The notes below the pieces were generated by a model. The model did not search any database. It was not told the origin of the DNA and was given only the letters and a program-made list of their open reading frames with translations. DNA of 64,000 nucleotides from contig NMRB01000086.1 of NCBI GenBank assembly GCA_002633025.1, positions 36,405 to 100,404 of the forward strand, in the 5' to 3' direction. Of the stretch, positions 20,196 through 32,156 are shown one piece after another (the first letter of the stretch is position 1; each line of letters starts with the position of its first letter). Position numbers and translations under genes: made by a program. The stretch comes from Notospermus geniculatus (lineage: Eukaryota; Nemertea; Pilidiophora; Heteronemertea; Lineidae).

Positions 20196-23100
20196 CTAAT
20201 CAGAATCAGGCCCAGCATCTACGAATGACAGAAGCATGGAACCAACCTGAAAAAGAACCAAATATCAGTACATAAACTCTAGAATACTTTGAGATTCATT
20301 TCTATATCCTAGATAAAATTTAAGAAACAAGACAACTGCAAGTGAGTGGGATGGCAGGATGGTGATTTCAGAGACTGCCTCAAGGGCATTCCTCCATTTT
20401 CTCATGCAAAACATCACATACCATTCCTCCTGGACTGTCCCCATCCTTCTGTTCTCCACTGACGCCTGGCTCTGGTGAGGGGCAGCTGACTTTCCCAGGT
20501 GGTCCAGGCTGGGAATCTAAATCTGACTCGATTTTCCTCTTCTGAAGAAGAATACATGTAGAGTGGTTTATGACATGCGAGCAGAAAAGACCAACAGGTG
20601 TGTCACCGGGTAGAATCTCAGGCAAAATGATTACATACCTTTGATGAGGTCTGTACTCTGCCTGCATCCATTTCTCCACTGTCCTTGATCTGTTTGTCAT
20701 CAGAAGCAGACATTTCCATCTCAGTTTCAGGTGTCACCACAACCTCAGCAGCCTCAGCATCTTCATCCTCTCCATCAACCCCCTCTGCCTCATCAGCACC
20801 ATCCTCATCAGTTTTATCATCTGACTCCATCTCCATCCTCGTTTCTCCATTCCCCATTGCACTAGTTCCCCTCCCTCTCTCTTCCAGCATTTCTCGACCT
20901 GCATCAGTATCAACACCCGCATCAGTCCTAATCAAATCATCCTCAGTCACTTCAACAGTTTTATCATCACCAACACCTTGGAGAACCATCTCTCTCACAT
21001 TCTCTACGAATATACTATCATGATCTTCAGAACAGCTCCTCAAATCTGTTGCAGTCACTGCTAGCGAGACGTCCTTCTCTTTCCTGATAATAGGTGGCGC
21101 ACTGTACAGAGCTGGCACCTTCGGGTGAATGAGTGCAGTACACAGGGCAAGGGACTCCATGGCGTAGCTTGAAATCTAGAGTAGAAATAACGAGTTGTAC
21201 AAATTGTCCTTTGTCCTGTAAAGTCACAATATAGGGCTGCTATCTGCACTTGATAATGTGCATTAATGATGCAACTAATTTACAAAATTAAACACACTAG
21301 ACATGTCTGTGGGACGGAGAACGGTTTCAGGGAATCATGGCAAAATAGCAAATGTTACCTCGATATTTGTGTCCCTCTGCCCAGTGCTAAACAGCCTGAT
21401 GACACAGTGTGTGGATGGCTGCCATGTTGGGTGTGACACGAGAACCATAGCCTGCAGCGTACGATACAGCTCCACACGACACAATCCACCAGTATACGGA
21501 GGCAATTCATTCCCACTTTGTAGTTTCAGCAACAATGGTATGATGAACTCTTCCACGTTTTGTAGCGTCCTGGTCCTGAGACTGTGTCCAGTTGAGAGGA
21601 GGACTTGTCTCAAAGCTGCAATTAAAATCATATGAAATATATTTGGTGCACAGCATTCGGTTCAATATTTTCACAAATCGTTATTTGAAGAGCAGCCTCG
21701 TGCTTGTCAAAGATGAAAGATGAAAGCTGGTTCACTCTTCATTACCTTTCAAAGCCTCTGAGCAGAGTTCTGTGTCCCCCTTCTGAGTTAGCTTGGACAC
21801 GGCACCAATGGTCAACGGCTGACTTTTCTGTTTTCTTTTCTTCTTCTTACCCATCAACTCCTGAGCATCACTCAGTTTGGACTGCTTAGGATCGAGCTGT
21901 AAAGAAGAGTAGAATCCTGTGTCAGGAAAACAAAACTGGGTTTCGAAGACTAAGTGTCACCAGACTCCACAAAACATTATTCGCTTTTTTAATCTAAGTA
22001 AACCATGCAAAGCTTATTATTCTTCATATCATTTTTCCAAGCAACTTACCCTCAGTGTCTCAGTGCCTGGCTTGACATCCACAAGAATACACTGCACCAA
22101 ACTCTCCAAAGATGGCAAGGTACCACAGGCCTTTAACCACATGACTAGGACAGCATAGACAGTTCGCCTCAGGCTGCTGTATGCCCTGTGTCGTGCTGGG
22201 TTGTCGTCCGTTTGACTCCAGGAGAGGGTTTGAAGGAGAAGCTTACTGACAATGTTGGACTGGGGTAGGAGGATTGTACGGCAGCTAGATAAAACAATAA
22301 ATAAGATGGATTTAGATTCAATATAGGTAATGACCATGACAGTCAGCAGGAAACTACAACAATAGGTATCCTCTGATCTTAATACCTCACCTGTGAATCA
22401 GTGCCCCGAGTATATTCAGTGCCCCCTGGTGGATCAGGCCAACAACAGTCGACAGGACTAACCTTTCAGTGGAGGGTCTACTTTCCTAAAAGAGAGGAAC
22501 ATGTAAATATCAATGAAATTTGTCTGTGTCCATCAACTGTCTTTGAATTTTCTGTTAGGTGCCAGTCACCAAGAAGACCAAGACGGACAAGTCAAGTTCT
22601 TTCCCACAGATTGGTGAGTCCGCAAGTGTTGTTTTTTATGTCAATAGAAATTCTCAATAATTTTNATTCGCCATCGCACCAGTTCCCCTCCCTCTTTCCT
22701 CCAGCTTTTCTCGACCTGCATCAGCAGCAACACCCGCATCAGTCGTAATCAAATCATCCTCAGTCACTTTAACAGTTTTAGCATCACCAACACCTTGGAG
22801 AACCATCTCTCTCACATTCTCCATGAATATACCATCACCATCTTCAGAACAGCTCCTCAAATCTGTCACAGTCACTGCTAGTGTAACGTCCTTCTCTTTC
22901 CTGACAATAGGTGGTGCACTGTACAGAGCTGGCACCTTCGGGTGAATGAGTGCAGTACACAGGGCAAGGGACTCCATGGCGTAGCTTGATATCTAGAGTA
23001 GAAATAACGAGTTGTACAAATTGTCCTTTGTCCTGTAAAGTCACAATATAGGGCTGCTATCTGCACTTGATAATATGCATTAATGATGCAACTAATTTAC

Positions 23101-26100
23101 AAAATTAAGCACACTAGACATGTCTGTGGGACGGACATAGATGAGAGTGCCATTTCAAAAAATTCCCGGAAATTAGTCATGACCCCAGAAGTCGTGTCCC
23201 AAATCCTGCCATTCGACGGCCCGCCGCCATCTTGGCGCCAACACTGTCATCAAATCCTAGTGGTAGATCACGGAACCAATCTAGGATTGTTGATGGTTTG
23301 ATGTAAAACCGGGACCGGGAACAGCACAGGTGCCGGAACGAAGCCAAATCGAAAAAGCCATATTTATTTGGTAGCGCCCGCTCCCGGAAATCCGGGAATT
23401 CCCGGAAAACTCTCATCTATGGACGGAGAACCGTTTCAGGGAATCATGGCGAAATAGCGAATGTTACCTCAATATTTGTGTCCCTCTGCCCAGCGCTAAA
23501 CAGCCTGATGACACAGTGTGTGGATGGCTGCCATGTTGGGTGTGACACGAGAACCATAGCCTGGAGCGTACGATACAGCTCCATACGACACAGTCCACCA
23601 GTATACGGAGGCAATTCATTCCCACTTTGTAGTTTCAGCAACAATGGTATGATGAACTCTTCCACGTTTTGTAGCGTCCTGGTCCTGAGACTGTGTCCAG
23701 TTGAGAGGAGGACTTGTCTCAAAGCTGCAATTAAAATCATATGAAATATATTTGGTGCACAGCATTCGGTTCAATATTTTCACAAATCGTTATTTGAAGA
23801 GCAGCCTCGTGCTTGTCAAAGATGAAAGATGAAAGCTGGTTCACTCTTCATTACCTTTCAAAGCCTCTGAGCAGAGTTCTGTGTCCCCCTTCTGAGTTAG
23901 CTTGGACACGGCACCAATGGTCAACGGCTGACTTTTCTGTTTTCTTTTCTTCTTCTTACCCATCAACTCCTGAGCATCACTCAGTTTGGACTGCTTAGGA
24001 TCGAGCTGTAAAGAAGAGTAGAATCCTGTGTCAGGAAAACAAAACTGGGTTTCGAAGACTAAGTGTCACCAGACTCCACAAAACATTATTCGCTTTTTTA
24101 ATCTAAGTAAACCATGCAAAGCTTATTCTTCATATCATTTTTCCAAGCAACTTACCCTCAGTATCTCAGTGCCTGGCTTAACATCCACAAGAATACACTG
24201 CACCAAACTCTCCAAAGATGGCAAGTTACCACAGGCCTTTAACCACATGACAAGGACAGCATAGACAGTTCGCCTCAGGCTGCTGTATGCCTTGTGTCGT
24301 GCTGGGTTGTCGTCCGTTTGACTCCAGGAGAGGGTTTGAAGGAGAAGCTTACTGACGATGTTCGACTGGGGTAGGAGGATTGTACGGCAGCTAGAGAAAA
24401 CAATAAATAAAATGCATTTGGATTCAATATAGGTGATGACCATGACAGTCAGTTGGAAATACAACAACAGCTAAACTCTGATCTAGATATCTTACCTGTG
24501 AATAAGTGCCTCGAGTATATTCAGTGCCCCCTGGTGGATCAGGCCAACAACAGTCGACAGGACTAACCTTTCAGTGGAGGGTCTACTTTCCTAAAAAGGG
24601 GAACATGAAAATATCAATGAAATTTTTCTGTGTCCATCAACTGTCTTTGGATTGTCTGTCAGGTGCCAGTAACCAAAAGACCACAGACTGACAAGTCAAG
24701 TTCTTTCCCACGGATTGGTGAGTCCACAAGTGTTGTTTTTTATGTCAATAGAAATTCTCAATAATTTTTAAAAATTTTTATTTGATATATTTTATTCTCA
24801 ATAATTACACATTATACATACCAGAAACTTTGAATTTACAGCAAGACAGCGACAAATGAAGTTTAAAACATCTCTGGCTGGAATTTTCAGGCTAAAACCA
24901 TACTCTCTTCTGCAATGCAAATAACAACATCAGTAAGCACCTAAAGCCATTGCTCTGACCAAGCTTAATATAAGTCACTTGAACACATGATATGACATTA
25001 CTTCCCCAAAATGGAAATTCCTGTAGTCACCTCAACATTTCAGCCAGACAAGTAGCTACAGCCAGGAATCTGTTGGTCAACTTATGACATCTGTTTGCAT
25101 CCATCTCATCAATGGGTTCCAGGCCTCTCAGGGTGTGTCTAGGTTTTGGAACATCATCCTCTGAAGCAAAGTAATAACAAATTTAGTTAAACTGAATTTG
25201 CAGCTAACACCAAAGAAGCAACTGATAAAGGGACACACTGGTGTGTTTCCTTCCTAACACTTCTTCACCTACCATCCTCTAAACCTTGATAAAGGTCCGA
25301 CACTGTGACCTGAAGGGACCCTAGCAGGGTGTTGAAATGAATCTCCCAGGCTTCTGTGTGTTTGATGGACTGATGTCCCCCTCCACCACATGTTGGTAAC
25401 AGGGAGTAACAACGTGCTGCAATCTGAAAGTTGAACCATATAAAATGCTCTGTCAATCATCATGAACACACAACACGGAAATTTGGCACAGTGATTTTCC
25501 AAAGTGACAAGGTGTATGGTGTCTGAAATCTGGGGTTTTATTCCTGCTGGAGTCAGGATTGTGTTCACAACTAAATTCTTTATTTTAAAACTTGCAGGAA
25601 GACAAAAACATAGTTTACTTGAAATCGACACATCTCACCTTCCATGTGTCAGGGTCAACATCCTCAAGAATCATTGGCAAGATAAACTTCTCTATCTTGT
25701 CCTGAAAGTATTAAGATATCCTCATGGATAATCCTTAATCCATACCTATTGTTTGATATATCTATTTGTCTGCATCTTTTACCAGAAGTAACAGTGATAG
25801 GTTAACTGACTGAGTGAGCTACCCCAGAAAAGAGGTCCCAGGTCTTCCATTCCAGGCATGTTCCTCATAGCAACGGGAGCTCCCTTGGATTGATCCCACC
25901 AGAAACTTACCTTAAATGGACCACAAGGTCCCTGGAAATTCTCCATGCAAGAAGTGAGGCACTGCACAGCAGAAAAATGCCACTGCAATAAAAGAAAATG
26001 TTTGATATAGGTCAGAAAAATATATGTACAAACTGAAAATTCTCCAACCTGACTTCTGTCAATCAAAACCCACCTGTTCTTTGGCAGCAAGCAACGCCAG

Positions 26101-27108
26101 GACAACCTGTGGCACATGAGATGTGGCTGCTTCATGGCTGAGTTCAGTCAAAGGGCGGATCTCTGCCAGTAAGGTAGCCAGGATTTTACATGAGACTCGG
26201 TGAACAAGAGTCGTCTCATAAGACTGCAGGATGTTTGTCAACTGTCCGATCCAAGAGAGGGCAGCATCATTCAAGGTGTCTGTTCCACACTGGTCGATGA
26301 AATGTTGGAGAAGGAACAGACCTTCTAATCTGGAAGTGAAGGATTAGAACTGTATCACACAGAATAGATAATGAACTTACATTGTATTATCATCTTTACT
26401 GACCAGATTACTACAATCAGAGCAGACTGATGGATTGGTTTTATGGAGGTCCTTACCTTGTTGCTGAGGTTGACAAGGATGAGTTGATGTGACTGACAAC
26501 ACTTATCGCAAAACCAGAACCCTGAAAAAAGCAAATAAGGAAAATTGATGATGAAACTTTGTGATCAGCATGCACTTAAAGGAGCATGGTATTGAATCTC
26601 AAATGCGTTACTTGACTGCCGACGTAGAGGGAGCCACCTGGCGGCAGTAAGACGAACTACGAAAATGCATTACAAAATGTACGTAGTAAATCAGTCAATT
26701 GTGGCGCGGGCTGTCGAGGAAAAGTGGCAATACCGTGCTCCTTCCTTTAATGCTGCCCGGCAGGCCTCCTCTAGGCGAATAACAATTAATCTTGTTCTTG
26801 TTGGTAGTGCAATTTCATCTTAACATGACATACAAAAGCTATGCAGTGCATACAGTGTAGTGATGTACTGTGTAGATCAGTACACAGCAATGTACAGCAA
26901 ATGTACAGGGAAGATAGGAGAAAACCTTTGCAATGATCACATCGGATCTGAGCCGAAGAAACCAATCGAAAAACGATTTTATGAATACCTGGCACGAAAG
27001 TGCTTGTCGCTCAACTAAAATCGACGAAAATAAGTCAGGGAAAGCATCGATATTAGTGGATTTTAGGGAATTCCACGTGGACGCAGAAACTGCCATGGGG
27101 GCTGCCAT
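20196..27108 (-). CDS. PELP1: PELP1 (proline-, glutamic acid- and leucine-rich protein 1; Rix1-type)
   Basis: Fifteen exons joined by GT-AG sites with consistent phase: 27108-26989, 26521-26457, 26329-26074, 25982-25911, 25701-25639, 25423-25273, 25160-25031, 24909-24822, 24590-24496, 24390-24156, 24005-23855, 23724-23468, 21175-20639, 20541-20422, 20246-20196 (796 aa). Exons 9-12 also exist as a second copy at 22485-21359. Recognised by KHTEAWEIHFNTLLGSL, DVLNFICRCLAVNSK, YSSLRRTVYAVLVMWLKACG, and PPYTGGLCR followed by ELY; each aligns with vertebrate PELP1. Exon 11 has a basic patch KKKKRKQK, probably a nuclear signal. Exon 13 is acidic and disordered. The last exon SMLLSFVDAGPDSD resembles the vertebrate C-terminus. 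Known role: nucleolar scaffold of the TEX10-WDR18-SENP3-LAS1L complex in 60S ribosome maturation. The long Pro and Glu tracts of mammals are mostly absent. Divergent from LRCH. Confidence 0.93.
20853..22664. repeat. PELP1 exons 9-13, first copy (probable second haplotype)
   Basis: Covers exon copies 22485-22391, 22284-22050, 21896-21746, 21615-21359 and most of 21175-20639. It is paired with 22666-24770 across the single N at 22665. The left contig ends where the right copy continues to 24770, and the right contig begins where this copy is at 20853, exactly as for an unmerged overlap. Confidence 0.85.
22666..24770. repeat. PELP1 exons 9-13, second copy (probable haplotype overlap)
   Basis: Same order and exon sizes as 20853-22664 plus one 286 bp insertion (23136-23421). 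Its exon 13 copy (22992-22666) is cut by the N. Substitutions are scattered at a few percent, higher in exon 13. Confidence 0.85.
23136..23421. mobile_element. Polymorphic MITE, catagatgagagt termini, 6-7 bp target duplication
   Basis: Exact 13 bp terminal inverted repeat catagatgagagt...actctcatctatg, flanked by gacgga on both sides (23130-23135 and 23422-23427; 7 bp if the shared g is counted). The other copy of this PELP1 intron has a single uninterrupted gacgga at 21313-21318. Subterminal ttcccgga words are also inverted. No ORF. Confidence 0.92.
26576..26750. mobile_element. TTAA-flanked MITE, copy 1, in PELP1 intron 1
   Basis: TTAA at both ends; the tips aaggagcatggtattg and caataccgtgctcctt are inverted. 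The interior is shared with 33741-33948 (gccgacgtagagggagccac, ggcggcagtaagacgaacta). TTAA targets are typical of piggyBac-type transposition. Confidence 0.85.
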
Positions 27109-27194
27109 ATTGTTGACAGGTCAGAGGTCACGTCTTCGGCAAACTCCGCCTCACCCGGAAACTCCCGAATGAGTCAGTTTTCTCAAAATGCAAG
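27109..27194. promoter_or_regulatory. Probable bidirectional promoter between PELP1 and LRCH
   Basis: Only 86 bp separate the two divergent start codons, so both 5' UTRs and the core promoter lie here or overlap the coding starts. No TATA box. Words such as aggtcacgtc, cccggaaactcccg and atgagtcag could bind bHLH, ETS and AP-1 type factors, but this is only suggestive. Confidence 0.7.
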
Positions 27195-30100
27195 ATGGCT
27201 GCGGTTGTTCATCGAAGTGGCCAAGTGAGCCCTACAAATTTTGGCAGGCCGCTAGAGCGAGTATTCGAGGATGCACAAAGTACGGGGGAGATAAATCTTA
27301 TAGGAAGGAAGCTTAAGGACTTTCCAAAAGTCGCAAATAAGTATGATCTGTCGGATACATCCGTTGCAGGTGGGTCGAAAATTCTGTCTGGTTTTCGCAG
27401 GTCGTCTTGTGAAGTTGTGTTGTGTAGGATCTCCTGTACAAATGTACGTGCGTCATGTACATGATGTACATGACCTATATCAAGCAGGCGTGACAGGATG
27501 ATGATGATGTGTAGTCATTCTCTGCTTGATTTTATCAATCATAGTCAGATGGATAGATAGGGAAGCATGGCCTAGCGACCACTGCCCGTTAGGCGCTTTA
27601 TTTATTCATTTGATTTCAGATAGGCCTAATTCTTTCATCATAAAATTGATTAATTTTGCCTTCTTCTTTTTGACGAAAAATGTGTCCTCACTGCATGTTC
27701 AGTTTTACTCTTCTACTCATGTCATTGAAGCCTTGTCGCAGGAGCACCGCCAGAAAAGCACGATGCCAAGGAGTCAATTAATGAGTAGCCAAGGTGGACC
27801 ATCTTACATTTTAGGCCTACTTTTGAAATGTCTTATTTTTACCCTTGAATAGAATCTACATTCACCCCAGTGTGACAAAGATAGGCCTACATCTCTTTGG
27901 CTTCCTCANGCTTCCAGGCGGCTAACTCTATCTCGTAGCATTGGGCAGGTGCACAGCGGATTTTTTAGGGGAGGAGAGGTTTGGAAGTGTGTTCCGAAAT
28001 CGGAGGACGGTAAAGAGAGAATGTACACAACTCTGCTGTACATTACACACACGCACGTGCATTAACCATTGAGTTCGCTTCGCAAAGCTGAGCTCACTAT
28101 CAAGCAGGCGTGACAGGATGGTGATGATGTGTAGTCATTCTCTGCTTGATTTTATCAATCATAGTCAGATGGATAGATAGGGAAGCATGCCCGCTTTAGG
28201 CACTTTCATTTGATTTCAGATTTATTTTAAATTCTTTCGTTTCATCATAAAATTGATTAATTTTGCCTTCTTCTTTTTGACGAAAAAAGTGTCCTCACTC
28301 AGCACTGCACGTTCAGTCTTACTCTTCTTCTCATGTCATTGAAGTTTTGTCACAGCCACAGCACAGGTGCACCATCAGAGAGAGAGAAAAGCACGATGCC
28401 AAGCAGTCAATAAATGAGTAGCCTAGGTGGACCGTCTTACATTTTACTTTTGAAATGTCTTATTTTACCCTTGAATAGAATCTACATTCACCCCGGTGTG
28501 ACAAAGATACGTTTATATGACCTCTTTGGCTTCCTCATAATTGTCATTGACTTCGTAGGTAAAGAGAGCTGTCCATGAAAAGAAAAGCATATACACAGTA
28601 TGCTACATGTACTGTTCAATGATACTAACCCATGACTGTCACACATCCCAATGTAGTTCTGCATCAATTAAATGTGTATAGATAAATTGTCATACTCAAA
28701 CTGTAATTGAACTGAAGGAAGCCCACTCCTGTGGCCTAGTTTCCAGTTATAATGATGATAGATTCATTCTGTGTGAGTGACAAATAAGGATGTTGTTCCA
28801 AATAGTTGGACAGATATCTCTAAAAAGTTGAATAATATACAATGTACTTGGCTACTCCAACCTCTGTCATGTCCATCAAATACATGTAATTCTGGTCCTT
28901 GTCAGTGTCATGCAGTTTTTGACAAGGATCAAACAAGATGACTGACAAATGCTGCCTAGACTGAGACTAGTGAGAGTAATCTCAGAAACCAGGCAAAGTA
29001 AGTAGAAATTCCCAGTTCAGGACCTTGGTGTCACTGTGTGACTGACTTACATACATGTATAGCTTGAAAAGATGTCTGACTGACGACCTTCAGAGCGGAG
29101 TAAAAAAACTACTTTCCATCAAGTAACTGGTATAATGGTGGTTTGCTACAATGTTCTCATTGTACATACATGAACCGTACTTGTATAACATGGGTCTTCA
29201 ATTATGCATCATTATTTCATTCTGTTGTGTGTTGTCTGATAATTAATATGGAATTCCATGTCATTGTTTACAATTACCGGTTGTACCAATGTTCTATGAG
29301 CATTTGCCGTTGTTTGTCATTGTTACCCCCAATTCTTTCTGTCATGATAAATTTGCTGTACACTGTACTGTTGGCGTTTTTTTGCTGTGAAACAAACTGA
29401 TGGAGGCCATACTGAAACAGTGATGTTCCTCTTGTATAATGAGTATTTTTACATCCCTATTCCTATGCTTGGTTGAATCCTGATGAGTTACTGTTCTGTT
29501 AGCACATTCTTGCCTATTCCAGACAAACTCGCAGCCATTTACTGTGACTCACCCAGATAATTCCTCGGCTTGCTCTGGATGCAGACTCAGCATGAATTGT
29601 AATGATTGATGAGGGAAAAAGTGATCAATTGGTTCAGGAGTTGAGTAGGAGTTTGTGTTGGCCACTGTAAACTGGCATGACTGGCTGTATCACCTTTGAT
29701 TAATACCATAAATTATAGGAGTCCATTCATTCAGTGATGGAGATGATACATCCTGGGGGCCCAGCTAGCTTTATATCATTGATTGTTGCAGAAATCTTTC
29801 TATCACCTTCCTTTCTTGAAGTAATAGATTTCTGATCGTAACCATGGTAATTTTTTGTATCCAATCTGTAGTTAGTTGGACAACAGATTGCCTTGCATAT
29901 GTCACTTTGAACTTAGGCTTGGACTGTGTATGTACTGGTATGTAAGAGAAAACACTCCCTGTATCTCCTCTTTCATCTGTCTGATTGTGAATTATAAAAT
30001 GAGAAAGAACTTGTTTGTTTTGAGAGTTGTCGTGGCTGTTTTTGTCTTTGTCTGCAAGAAGAGATCTGAGATTGTGTCTGCAAACGTGGCAAATGAAAGA

Positions 30101-32121
30101 CTAGCACCTGAGGACAATCACAACAAACTTTTTACCTAGCTTTCTTGGAAGGTGCAGCGCTGATGCACCTGAAAGATATCTCCAGCCAAAAGAAGTTGGC
30201 AGCTAGTTCGCTGTCGGGTGGTTGTGGATGAGAGTCTCCCTGGTCATTTTCTTTGGCTTTATGTGAGGTGAACCAGCCAGGTTTGGCTGTGTCCTGCCTC
30301 TCAGACTCTGCAGCACTTTTTCTCAGCACTCACCTGTCTGGTGTTGGATTTGTAAGGTCCGATATTGACATTATTAGCAGGTAATCACTAAACAGATGTT
30401 TTATCGCCTTGTTTGTGTCGGGGCTAGCTGTCAGAAGGTGTGGCTATCTAGTGTGCTGCAGATTGAGATGTAGGCCTAATGTACTGCACGGTAGATTACC
30501 TGAAAGATGTTTGATGATCAAGATGAATGATCATCAGAGTTGCTGCTGGGAAAGCTAGCTAAAAACAATACATATGTATGCCTACATTGTAATGCATATT
30601 TCCAGGAGTCAGATCCTCTTTTCTGCAAATCTACATGTATGTGCTGTGCCCCCATCAATGACGTGGCTGAAAATACGTTGTAGACCCCTGCCTGTCATAC
30701 ATGATTCCATGTTTTTGGTGCTGAAGAGGCAGGTTGGTATAGTAGTATGATGACTTGGAAATTGAAGATGGACCACCCCTGAAGTAACAACATTTTGAGT
30801 GAAAAGTGATCTGCACTGATCAAGTATGATGTCTGTTGACTCATGCAAATTCTTGTTTGGCTGTGCATCAACTTCTTTTTGCCAGTTTCTGAGTTGCGCA
30901 TTTGGTGCTCGTAAGTTGCTATCCATCCTCGGTTACTCACAGGCCCAGGGCACTCTGTAATTGATGCTGGACTAACGTATCTGTACAGTTGCTGTCAGAT
31001 TCTGATGCATCCTACACTCTCTTCATGCTCAGTGATCTCTCCGAGACTTGGAGAATGTCTGGGCTGTTTGGCAGACTTCACGTCTCTTCTTGATGGGAGG
31101 GACCATCAGCAACTATGACCCTCTCAAAGTATGGCTGCAGGGGATTCTGAGTTGACGCACAGCCGCTTTGCCTTTGGTTGTGTCCAAAAAACTAATAGCG
31201 GGGTATGTCGAGTGCACCCCTGGGCAGAAATTTTGAGTAGGCCTACTGGCAGTGTGTTCTGATGAACATGAAGATTGCTCTAATCGCAGCATTTAGGAAT
31301 GTGCATTCCATTCCAAGTAGTTTCATGCCAAAAAAATGTAATTTACTATTAGATACATGTAAATGTCATGCGCAGTTCATGGCTACATATTCCTCGGATC
31401 TATCAAATGAATAGAGAAACGAATGCAATATGTAAACATAACAGTATTTATGAGGTCTATTCATTTGAATTCACAGCAGCGGACTAATCGTATCGCCCAC
31501 TTGTTCGTGTGCCAAAATGGTTCTTGCCAAGGCAGTGGAATGAAAATGAAGATGATCAACCTGTATGTAAAGCAGTTTCTGTACAGTACTGCCTGAAAGA
31601 TACCTCTCATGCTTGACTCCAGAGATCTTTCAAAAACATGTCTGCCATTCCACTTCTATGATCTTCTTGCAAGGATAAAATTGCCATAAATATTGAAAAT
31701 CCATCTGCGATCTGAACGATTTACATCACAGGCTGAAAAATAATGGAGATGAATATGCAGGATTGATATCCCAATTAGGTAAATGCCTGAAATTGTCACA
31801 TGAATGATAGAATATGAATGCTTAATTGGCTCGTTAGTGATTTGTGATGTGTTTTAGTGCTGGATAATTAGATTGAAAAATCTTAATGTTTTGTGAATGC
31901 GAGTGCTTGAAGTGATGTACAATATACAAATGTATAATGTTAATAAGCCCTACTTGGTGCTCAGATCTCAATCCAGTATTTGTCTAGCTTTGGCGACAAT
32001 GTTGCAGGACAAATTATTGTACAGTAGGGGGAAACTGGAGTGGCCGTGCCCATAGAAAACCACTGCTGTCAAAGAGAGCCACCTGCCCTGTCTATCACAG
32101 AAGAATTGAACCTGGAGCCTC

Positions 32122-32156
<35 letters not shown>

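Noticed and set aside
20685-21023. Ser-rich 112-codon plus-strand ORF
   Set aside because: Antisense to PELP1 exon 13; Ser codons mirror the acidic Glu/Asp codons of the real gene.
20618-21160. ORF start at 21160 as the beginning of a separate acidic protein
   Set aside because: The Met is internal to PELP1 exon 13, which has an acceptor at 21175 and continues the frame from exon 12.
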